Shown here: piece by piece, positions 10,206-19,700 of the stretch | Layout of the letters: every line of letters starts with the position of its first letter | Numbering within the stretch: the stretch's first letter is position 1 | Source: Setophaga petechia | Lineage: Eukaryota > Chordata > Aves > Passeriformes > Parulidae | Assembly: GCA_024362935.1 (NCBI GenBank) | Contig: JANCRA010000010.1 | Span: 4,084,501 to 4,148,500 of the forward strand | Direction of reading: 5' to 3' | DNA: 64,000 nucleotides | Notes under the pieces: generated by a model | The model's database searches: none | Seen by the model: only the letters and a program-made list of their open reading frames with translations | Told to the model about the DNA's origin: nothing | Position numbers and translations under genes: made by a program

Positions 10206-11520
10206 TTTATTACCTATAACATCATGAAGTGCAAGATGTAAGTTAGCCAATAAAATAGTCAGATCTATTAAAATCCAATAAAATGCCAGGCAGCCAGAAA
10301 GGGCTGTGCATTGGAATGACAGGAAACACACACTGAGGCATGATGGACAAGTTTTCCAGCCCAACCAGATCAGAAGCACTGGGAGCACAAAGGCACAGAG
10401 CCAGAAAGCCCAGCAGCTCCTTGCTGAGGACCCATTTCATGCAAGAGTTGGCACTCATAATATTAAATAAACTAAAAAAAAAAGGGTGCAGGGAGGTGGC
10501 CTGACAGGTTCAACTCTGCACTCTGCTTTTGTCACCAACATTATCCAAGTTCCCATACTTGTTTTCCTGGAGAATTTGCAGTCAACAGAGCTTCAGTCCC
10601 TTTGATCAAATCAGTCTTAAGGACAGCTTGGGGCTGGGTCATTCATTTAGACTCGAGCACTGACTGGGCTCCAGAACACAAAAGAACATTAGCTGCAGGA
10701 CACCCATACAGCTTCTCATATTAATGAGCACAAAGCCTTTATCTCTCTAAACTCAGGGATGCTGGGAGGATCTTGGCACTATCAGGCCGAGGTACAAGGC
10801 TCGGGATCCTCCGAAGGAACAGAGGCCGCCCCCTTGAGTGGCAGAAGGCGCGGCCTCAGTTGCAGCCCCGGGTGCCTCCTGTGGGCCAGGGCACGGCCCT
10901 GGCTGTAAATGTGTTGGGCTGCAGCACAGGGCCAGGGCGGAGCTCAGCAGCCTCATCAGAGCCCAGGGCCGCGGCCCTTCCCTGCCGGGGCCCGAGCCTG
11001 GCCCGGCCCGGCCCGGCCTGAGCAGCCCGGCCTGGCCGCAGGGGATGGGCTCCGCCCGCCCGCTGTGCCCACAGGCCGGGCCCAAGGCTTTGCAAGAGGC
11101 TTTCTCCCAGCTTTGCAAAACCTCGGTCAAGTGACCCTTTGTTGTGCTGAGAAGAGTAAGAAACCCCCTGAAATGTAACCCCGCTGCACACCTCATGAGG
11201 GATCCCTGCACACCTTAGGAGAGGTCGTCAATACTCCTTTGTGCTTCATGAGCTATCCCTGCACCCCTCAGCAGGGACCCCAAAATATCCCTGTGTGTCT
11301 CATGGGGTGCAGGCCCAGATGATGCCAGGGAAGGAAATGCGCCCTCAGCCCAGGGACGCTCAACATGGGCTCCCCCAGCCAACGGGGCTCCGCCACTGGT
11401 CACAGCAGCCCCTGCCTGGCTCCTGCCTGCCCACACCGTGGGCATCCATGGCTGCTCCTGGGCATGGAGCTAAGGCAGTGCTGCTCCCGGGTGGGCTTTG
11501 CTGCTGTTATCACCTGGACA
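10206..11520 (-). repeat. GC-rich downstream unit, copy 1
   Basis: The block contains, in minus order, repeated ATCCCTGCACCCCTCAGCAGG-type motifs, a CpG-rich segment at about 10,800-11,130 and a low-GC segment ending near 10,206. Paralogous copies lie at 25,786-26,888 and 55,335-57,180. It directly follows the polyadenylation site of copy C in the minus sense. A minus-strand frame starting MRLLSSALALCC is open in all three units, but I see no supporting splice structure, so I do not call a gene. Confidence 0.75.
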
Positions 11521-11542
11521 GAGCTGTTGAATACTCCATTTC

Positions 11543-11548
11543 TTTATT
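11543..11548 (-). terminator. Polyadenylation signal of copy C
   Basis: TTTATT on plus gives AATAAA on minus, about 200 bp after the copy C stop. The same signal recurs in the terminal modules near 27,830 and 28,265 (there flanked by AAAAATAAA). Confidence 0.6.
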
Positions 11549-11744
11549 GAGAGATAAAATCTGAGGCAAGCCCTGGCCTGGCAGACAGGGGCTGCCCACC
11601 TTCAGTCCTGGCTGGCGAACAGGACCTGGGGGCTCTGGGGCAGAGGGTCTTGTTTTGGAGGGGTGGATTTTGGGAAGGCCTCGTGACGGTGCTGCAGCCA
11701 CAGCAGGGCAGATAGGGACAGAAGTGGAGAGCTGGGATAACCGG

Positions 11745-12488
11745 TCAAGTTCCCTTTGCCCGAGTTGCTAGGCTCCTCTCCTCTGAAGATGCACAGGAGC
11801 ACCTGTGGAGAGAGGAGGTTGCTGAGGCCCCAGCTGGCAGTGGCACACAGGGAGCCTCTTGCACAGCAGGGCCCAGAGCTGGCAAGGCTCCCCAGCACGG
11901 CTGGAGCTGCTGGCACAGCTTGCCCAGCTGCACAGCTGCCCCTCAAGGCCCCGGCCAGCAGGGGACGGCTCTGGGCAGGCTCCCTGGCCAGGAGCAGGCC
12001 CCAGAGCGCCTCTGCCTTTCAAGGGCAATCACGTCCCTGCTCTTTCTCCTCCCCACCTTGCTGTGCCTCTGCCCTGTGCCCCTGGGGCTGCTCTGGGCCA
12101 GGCAGCCTCAGTGGGAGCCAGCACTGGCTGCAGCCCCAGCGGGCCCCCCAGGACAAGGCTCAGCAATTAAGAGGCCAATGAAAGCTCTGGGCAGCATCAG
12201 AACCCTCAGCAGAGTTCACTGGACATCCATGGACTGGCCACAACTCCACAGCAGCCTCACTGGGAATGTTCCCTGCCTATCAGCAGCCTTTAAAGGAAGC
12301 TGTTTGAGGTAGCGAATCACAAAACACTCACCATTTTCTCTTCCAGCAATACCAGATTACTGCATAGCACATCATAAGCCAAACTGCCGCACCAGCCACA
12401 GTGGCCATCGCCTTAATCAAACAAGCTGTTCCCCAGCAGAAAACTCTTCTCCAGATGTTGTCAGCAGGTGTTGAGGTGCTGGCTGCAT
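11745..12488 (-). pseudogene. Family copy C: membrane exon plus short tail
   Basis: E5 (12,332-12,488) follows GTTCCCACAG and encodes a hydrophobic segment (MATVAGAAVWLMMCYAVIWY) then the basic WKRK. It ends in phase 2 at ATG|GTGAGT. E6 (11,745-11,802) follows CTCTCCACAG. In that phase it gives a short tail through RSLATRAKGT to a stop. Upstream, the 5' flank near 13,015 is fused directly to intron 3 sequence, and the E4 site is deleted near 12,700, so E1-E4 are absent. Without a signal exon the copy is probably non-coding unless it supplies 3' exons to copy B upstream. Confidence 0.5.
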
Positions 12489-13499
12489 CTGTGGGAACAA
12501 TGGGGAGCATGAGCCCGTGCTGTGCTGCGCTGCTGAGCTGGCAGCACGCTGGATACAGCCAGGACGTTGTTGCTGCCTTTTTCGCCCCGAGCTGGGGCCT
12601 GCAGGCACCTTGCTGCCCCTTGGCCCAGGACTGCTCAGTACCCGAACCCCTGAGCCTGCATGCCCTAATTCCTCTGTGCTGTGCCCTTCTGCTCCCGACA
12701 ATACTTGTCAAAGGCATGGAGAAAAACAAGGAAAATTCCCAGGGTTTTGGAGCTGTTCCAGGGCCCTCCCTCCTGCAAACAGCTGCCTCTCTGCATCTAC
12801 CCAGAGACCGGGAAATCCCAGGGGATCTCAGGCCCGTGGTGCAGTTTGTGCTGCCTGTCAGCGGATGCCAAATGCCTTCCTGCAGCGGCTGGGGAGAAGC
12901 TGCAGCCAGGCCAGGCCAGGAAACAGCCCTGCAGGGCGTGCAAGCAGCAGCGGGGCAGCGAGGCTGCCATGGATCCCTTCCCGCTGTGCTGGGCACAGGG
13001 GCTGGACATAGTGATGCTGCAGAACCAGAGGGCTCTGTGATCCCAGAGCCTGCTCTGACCTCAGCCTGCTGTGACCTCACAGTCGTGCTGTGGCCTCATG
13101 GCCTGCTTGGGGATGGACCTCATGGCTGGAATTTTCCTTCTAGGGGAGAGAGCTCATCCTGCCTGGCAGTTGGTTCCAAGGGCTGCCCTTGCCCCTCCAT
13201 GTGCTCACTACTTTGTGTTCTGGGCACTTGCACAGGAGATCACATCCAAGGATTCCTCAGCTTCACAGGCACTGTCAGCCACAGCCCAGGAGGCTGAGGA
13301 CTGAGTGATCTCTGGCTGGACACAAGTGCCACATTCCCTCCTGTCAGCAGCTTCCTAGCTGGAAATTTGGCACCTTGGGGGGGCGATGGCTAACACAGCC
13401 CTTTGGTTTCACAGGAAAGGTGAAGCCTTTACTTCACCATTTGCTCTTCATGTGCAATTTAAGGCACTGCTTCCTCTTGTGGTCCTCAAAGGACACAGT

Positions 13500-14304
13500 C
13501 AATAAAACAAGGGGAAAAGCCACCCAACCTCTTCAATGCTTGGATATGCCAAGGGAAACCTTGAGGAGCACAGGGTGGGTCTGTGCTGCCTGACCAAGCC
13601 AGAGGCCTTCCATGATGGAGTGGCTGCCACAGTGACGCGGTGCCAGAGTTCTTCAGCCTGGGCTGATCCCAGCGCTGTCACCATGAGGGGCCACCTCCAA
13701 AAAGCCACACAATTTGGGGTGCGGCTGTAGGGCACAACTGCTCTATGGCACAGGTGGAATGCATTGAGGGCAAGGACAAGGAACAAGGAGAGGTCTTCTG
13801 TATGACTCCCAAAGGTGTTTATGCCCAGGAAGGTCAGGGACAGAAAGACACAACTCCAGGCTCTAGAAAGGGGTTTTTCAACAAGGGGAGGTTCATGGGG
13901 AGGGTACAGAACTTTAACCAATTGGGAGAAACCTGGGGAGAAGCATAAGGCAGGGAATGCAATGTTTGAACCAATTGAGAATTGCAGGGGAGGGGAAGAG
14001 TTTAAACAAACGTATGGGACCTCGTGGGATACAAAAATGACAGGGAAGTCTCTGGAGAAAGGGGCAGGTGTGAGGAGGGACTGACATTGTTCCTCCTAGG
14101 AGGAGGAACAGGGAACATTCAGGAACAAAGTACAAGTCTTTGGAGAGATGGAAAACCAGGGCAAAACCAACAACAGAGGTGCAAAGGAACAATCCATTAA
14201 GGATAAATATCCTATAACAATAGAAAATGATGGGGGGGAGGATTATAGAAATTACCATTGCAACTGAATTGCAATTGAAAACACAATAGAAACACACCAC
14301 AACA
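13500..14304 (-). repeat. LTR-like repeat (LTR-c), right-arm copy
   Basis: Reverse-oriented twin of 7,412-8,250, beginning TGTTGTGGTG on the minus strand. Small substitutions and one short indel separate the two. No coding content recognised. Confidence 0.5.
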
Positions 14305-14310
14305 CCCCAG

Positions 14311-14731
14311 TGTAGTATTCTGTTATTTTACAGTTTGTTCTTCTGTAATAAGTTGGATAGGCCTTGCCCCGCACTCCTTCCCTAATGCCTTCCCCTCGGT
14401 AAAAAGTTGTGTCCTCCCTTCCTTAAAAATCAGTGTTTTGCCCTCAGTTACTGTCACTTGTCCCTGACTCCTCTGGGGACATAAACCTTCCTTAGAACTC
14501 AAACAGGTGATCCCTCTCAATCCCTTCGCCTCAGTCCCTCGTATTGGGTTGCTGCTGTGTCACCCGCGCCACAGGTGTCTGCTGCAGGGAGCTGCGAGCC
14601 CCTGTACGCACCGCCAGCCGGGAAGGTCCCTGGAGGGATCCCGGGGCAGCCTCTCTTGTGACTGTCCATGGGACTCAGGGAGTGAGCTGGCCAGAGAACA
14701 TATTGCCTGTGAGCGCAGCCGCGACGTTACA
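14311..14731. mobile_element. Solo LTR (421 bp) with 6-bp TSD CCCCAG
   Basis: Ends are TGTAGTATT and GACGTTACA, flanked by CCCCAG at 14,305-14,310 and 14,732-14,737. The left arm has an unoccupied site at the corresponding place (near 7,405, ACACCGCAGTGCACG on minus). That proves this is an insertion and shows where it went in. I could not fix its orientation. Confidence 0.85.
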
Positions 14732-14744
14732 CCCCAGTGCACGA

Positions 14745-14995
14745 GGGAAGAGCTAGAGATGCCACCACTCTGGACTTCTGTAATGCCCTGGACACATCAG
14801 CCCTGCCCAGCATCCTTGTCCCTCCTTTGGTGAGCTGTGGATCTGATGGAGGCACAGTTTGGAGAATGAGGAATTGCCTGGCTGGTCACATCCAGGGGTT
14901 TGTGCTCAATGGCTCAGAGGCCCGATGGATGTCAGTGACCAGTGGTGTCCCTCAGGGTGACAGCAAAACCTCCCTGGACACTGGGAACTCGGTGT
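14745..14995 (+). mobile_element. CR1 RT fragment, right-arm copy
   Basis: Plus-strand copy of the fragment at 7,150-7,410 with the same SGVPQG region. Truncated. Confidence 0.75.
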
Positions 14996-15429
14996 CCTGA
15001 TGGTGCTGCTGGACAAGAGAGCTGGAGAGCTGGAGTTCCAAAGCAGAACTATTCTGATTGCCCAAGTCTTTCAGACTTGCTCAGTGAATGAGCAGCTGAT
15101 TGTAGTGCAAAGATACTGAGAAACCACACAGTCCCTTCCTGGGAAGAAACGTCTCCCCATCCCAACTCCGCTCCCTGTCTTTATCCAGCTCCAAGAGGAA
15201 CAGACATATATAGTAATATATCTATCTATATAACAAAATAACTTCAGCTTTAAAAAAACCTCTTTATTTATTCTTTTCTTATGAAGTAATGGTTAGAAAG
15301 AAGTTTTATTTTATAGAGTATCATTTAGTAAAGACATTAAATAACAGATACTTTTAAGCTGTCAAACACTGGAACTGCAGCAAATTCCTCCCTGACTGAC
15401 ATTCATGAGTGCCTGCCGTCAGGGAGGGA

Positions 15430-16051
15430 TCAGAAGGTCCTGTCCAGAGGGTGGGAGCAGATGTATGCCCTCTTCTCCAGGATCTGCTTTGCAGCTTTTT
15501 TAATAGAATCATCCAGGTTCTCATTGGCATCTATAGAGAAACAGAGAAAAGTCAACTAAGGGACCATAAAGAGCCGTTGTAAATTCCTTTCAAGAAGTGT
15601 TTCAGAGTACAAATGCAGGCGTGAGTGATGCCAGGAAGAAACTGAACATTCTCTTCTGAAAAAGATTGATTATTACAGACTGAGCTTCGGAGAGCCAATG
15701 CGCAGCTGGTCAGTACTTCCCAAAGAGTCCAAATCCCTCTCTTCTGTCAGTGACTTGTCAGGAGTATATACATAAAATATAGATTTTATATTGCTCAATA
15801 AAGAACCCTGGCAGTTTGCTATAGCTATGAAGTGAAGAGACTCTTCTCAACGGGCTCCAGCTCTGCTGCTTATTTAAATTAAAAGCAGAGCAAAACTCTT
15901 CTGTTGGTCACATCAAACCAACAAAAGTTCATGAGTCTGTGAAAGGCATAAGAGTGTAAAAACTATTCCATTTTCTAGTACTTACAGTCTTCTAATTCAG
16001 CCACGGGATAATCATGCCATCATTCACTATATCGAATAACGGTAAAAAGCA
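15430..16051 (-). pseudogene. Last two exons of an unrecognised gene, copy 2
   Basis: Exon 15,986-16,051 (66 bp, CTTTTCCAG acceptor and GACT|GTAAGT donor) joins in phase to 15,430-15,530, which has the [11 protein letters not shown]...SHPLDRTF ending. The upstream exon reads VIRYSE, then an in-frame TGA, then WHDYPVAELED. The neighbouring TGG suggests that a Trp codon became a stop. Splice sites and phase are otherwise intact. The terminal exon acceptor here is CTCTATAG rather than CTCCACAG. Protein family not recognised. The upstream exon lies outside the repeat arm. Confidence 0.5.
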
Positions 16052-16480
16052 CTGGAAAAGAAGTTATTTTTAAAACTAAGTTTAGAAAGAGTGAATGAAT
16101 CTCATAAAGAAAACCATGTAGGAAAACCATAATCATTTAAACTTCTCAAAGCCCTTTGATAATGGAGCCCTGAATCCCAGTCATGTGCAGTGCAGCCTCA
16201 GCTGTCCCTTTGAGGCCAGAACTGCCAAGGCTCAGGGCTGGGATGAGCCTTCACCCCAAACTGGCTCCAAGACTGATTGGGAATCAATCCAGAACAGGGC
16301 TCACACAAAGAGCAAAGTCTCATGGCCAAATCCAGACCTTCATCAGGTTAGATTTCTTTTAACACTGAACTTGAGCAAATTTGCTTGTCCTGCAACACCA
16401 CTGTTGCCATGAAACTTTACATGAGCTACTAAATAAGCACTGTCCTGTCCTGAACTGTGCTACCCAAACACTGTTGAGAA
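15766..16480. other. Unique DNA between repeat arm and copy B
   Basis: Apart from the 66-bp exon at 15,986 I see no gene or repeat here. At about 16,489 the intron 5 homology of copy B begins abruptly, marking a rearrangement junction. Confidence 0.5.
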
Positions 16481-16752
16481 CTTACTGTGCCTCTGCCCTG
16501 AGCCCCTGGGGCTGCTCTGGGCCAGGCAGCCTCAGTGGGAGCCAGCACTGGCCGCAGCCCCAGCGGGCCCCCCAGGACAAGGCCCAGCAATTAAGAGGCC
16601 AATGAAAGCACTGGGCAGCAGCAGAACCCTCAGCAGAGTTCTTTGGACAACCATGGACTGGCCACAACTCCACAGCAGCACGACTAAGAGTCAGGCTACC
16701 AATGCTATGGAGCAGAGTTAAAGGAAACCATGGAGGAAAATCAGCAACTGAC

Positions 16753-19700
16753 CGTCTCATATCGTACAGCTTGTGAATGCCAAGATAGCAGCCTATCAGC
16801 ACAAGTGGCACAGTGAACAGTATCACCACTGTGCCTATCATGCACTTCCTGCGCACATCCTGGGGGCAGACAATTCTTGGGAGGCGCACTGGATCGGGGG
16901 CATATATTCCTTCTTCAGTGACAACGTCTGTGGGAGCAATGGGGAGCGTGAGCCGTGCTGTGCTGCAGTGCTGAGCTGGCAGCATGCTGGATGCGGGCAG
17001 GACGTTCTCCCTTTCCCCCAGAGCTGGGGCCTGCAGGCACCTTGCCGCCCCTTGGCACAGGCTGTGCCACCCAACAAAGCCCAGCAGGCCGGGAGGAGAG
17101 CCCAGGGGCAGCGCAGCTGCTTGGAGGGACACGGGCCAAACCCATCCCTGAGCAGCCACTGCCGGCCCTGGCCCTCCCTGCCCCGTGACAGCTCCCTCAG
17201 CCCAGGGGCACACAGCCAGGCCCTCTCAGGACACACTGGAGCCTTGCTCTCCCCCTCTGCCCTTTCCCCACCATCGGCACCCCATGCTGTCGCTCCCAGG
17301 TTTAGAAACATGTCTCACACGGAGGGAGCCCAGCAGGACAGGTCAGCCTGGCTGAGCCTGGCACAGCAATCACCTGCAGTGGCACTGTCTGGCATCTCTT
17401 CGCTTCCTGTATCAGTAACTAGCACGACGCCGTTGCTTCCTCCAGGAACTGCTGCCTTTTGGAAAGACTTTTGGTCCATCTCTGGTGAAAGGAAAAGGGA
17501 CAGCTGGATCAGATGGAGCCATTCCCCATTGGGGTGGCGGCTCCTTGAGGACGTACCACTTGTCAAAGACATGGAAAAGGATCATGGAAAGGCCAAGGCT
17601 CTGGGGGCTGCCACAGGGTTCTCCCTTCTACAAACAGCTGCCCCTCCGGATCTGCCCAGAGATCGGGAAATCCCAGGGGATTTCAGGCCCATGGTGCTTT
17701 TTGGGCTGCCTGCCAGGTAATGCCAAATGCCTTCCTGCAGAGGCTGGGGAGAAGCTGCAGCCAGGCCAGGCTGGGAAACAGCCCTGCAGGGCGTGCAAGC
17801 AGCAGCTGGGCAGCGAGGCTGCCATGGATCCCTTCCCGCTGTGCCGGGCACGGCGTGTCCAGATGTGCAGCCAAAGCCCCCGGCTGCTGAGCCCCAGGAC
17901 AAGGCTGAGGGAAATGCACCCACCACGGTGTCTCTCCAGGTCAATCAGGATTTGGTCCAGTTGTTTGGATTCCTCCAGGGACTTACTCTGTTTTGTAGGT
18001 TTTTTCTTCCCTCTCAGAGGACCTTAAGAGAAAGTATTTCCATTTCAATAGGAATAGATCCTACAGAAGCAGGGCTCAGCCTGTGGGGTCAACAGGGACA
18101 CACTACTCACCCCTGCGATGGGAGCTGGGCTTGTGTGCAACATCCACTAAAGGACCTGGAAAGACCCTCCCTGCAGACACACCTGTAACTTATAAGCTAG
18201 AAAAGCTTCTTTCACCTGGTTCCTGCCAGGTGGTCAATGATTATTCTCTGAGAACTTACCTGCAGAAGCTCCCAAGGGTTTCAAACCATCTTCCATCCCA
18301 GCTGCTGGCAAGGCCATCCCAGCACTCTCATCTAGAAGGGAGCACAGATCAGACCCATTTCCATGGTGTACTGGGATCCCCCTCTGCCTATGGGAGCTGG
18401 GCACTGCAATGGGGTCGGGTAAGGCTGTGGGAGCCAGATGTGAATGGACAAGGCCAAAGCTGCACTGGGGCCTGGGGAGCTCTGGGCTGGCTGCTGGCCA
18501 CTCTCCACCCTCTTTGCAGGCCCTGTGACACGTCCCTGCAGGGGAGGCACTGACGCACAGCCAAGAGAGCAGCTCAAGCCTCAGCAGGGCTCAGGCCCAG
18601 AGGCACAGCAATTACCTCCTGTGCCTGTGCCTGGCATCACCTCCCTTCCTGCAGCAGAGGCTGCCAACAAGCCACTGCTTCCTCCAGGAAGTGCTGCTTT
18701 CAGCACAGTCTTTCGGTTCATCTCTGGAGAAAGAAAAAGGGACAGCTGAATTAGATGGAGATGTTCCCCTTTCTGGGAGGTGGCATCTTCAGGAGCCATA
18801 CTGGTCAAACTGATGGAGAAGGAGCAGGAAATCATAAAAACTTTTGGAATTGGCCAGGGTACTCCCTTCTCCAAACTGCTGTCATTCCTGATCTCCCCAT
18901 GGTCCAGGCAATTGCAGGGGATCTCAGGGCATGTATGGCCCATGGTGCAGTTTGGGCTGCCAGTTAGCTGATGGCAAATGCCTTCCTGCAGCGGCTGGGG
19001 AGAAGCTGCAGCCAGGCCAGGCTGGCAAACAGCCCTGCAGGGCGTGCAAGCAGCAGCAGGGCAGCGAGGCTGCCATGGATCCCTTCCTGCTGTGCCGGGC
19101 ACGGCGTGTCCAGATGTGCAGCCAAAGCCCCCGGCTGCTGAGCCCCAGGACAAGGCTGAGGGAAATGCACCCACCACGGCGTCTCTCCAGGTCACTCAGC
19201 ATCTGGTCCAGAAGTCTGGCTGCCTCCAGGGATTTCTGGTCTTCTGTACCTCGGTTCATCCAACTAGGAGGACCTTAATAGAAAGTTGTTCTGTTTCTCC
19301 TTCAGGCCCGAGTGGCAGTGAGGACACCTGGGTAATTGGTGCCCTCCAAGGCACTCCCTCAGCTTTGCCTTCTGCTCAGGAGCCGGGCCAGTTACCCCGT
19401 GCCTGCAGTGGCCCCACACTGGGATGGAAGGAGCCCCTTGTGGGGCAGTCGGGGCAGAAAGGACTCCCTGGAGCTGCCACAGCTTTGAAGCCAGCCCCAG
19501 GCAGGGCCAGGGCTTGGCAGTGGCAGTGGCAGCAGGAGCAGGCTCAGGCTCCCTGGGGCCAGCAAAGGAGCTGAGAAAGGCTCAGCCCCTGGACACAGCC
19601 CTGGGCCCGGCCCCTTCCCTCTCTGCTCTTCTCTGTCGCTGCACAGAGCACACGGAAGGACACACTGGCATTGCACACGGGAGGAGGATGGGCAGCTTAA

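Larger units (their letters stand above)
13015..15765. repeat. Inverted repeat 1, right arm
   Basis: Reverse-orientation counterpart of 6,424-8,730. It carries the same terminal exon, CR1 fragment and LTR-like repeat, plus one extra 421-bp solo LTR (14,311-14,731). The outer boundary near 15,765 is where the left arm switches to LTR-like DNA. Confidence 0.9.

Noticed and set aside
10753..11211. Long minus-strand frame in the GC-rich unit (with MRLLSSALALCC) as a gene
   Set aside because: High GC lengthens frames on both strands. The similar frames in units 2 and 3 may reflect shared DNA, and no splice or start evidence supports it.
12328..13080. 250-codon minus frame across copy C
   Set aside because: It runs through known intron 3, intron 4 and E5 sequence. 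It is open by chance in GC-rich DNA and lacks a start shared with the family.
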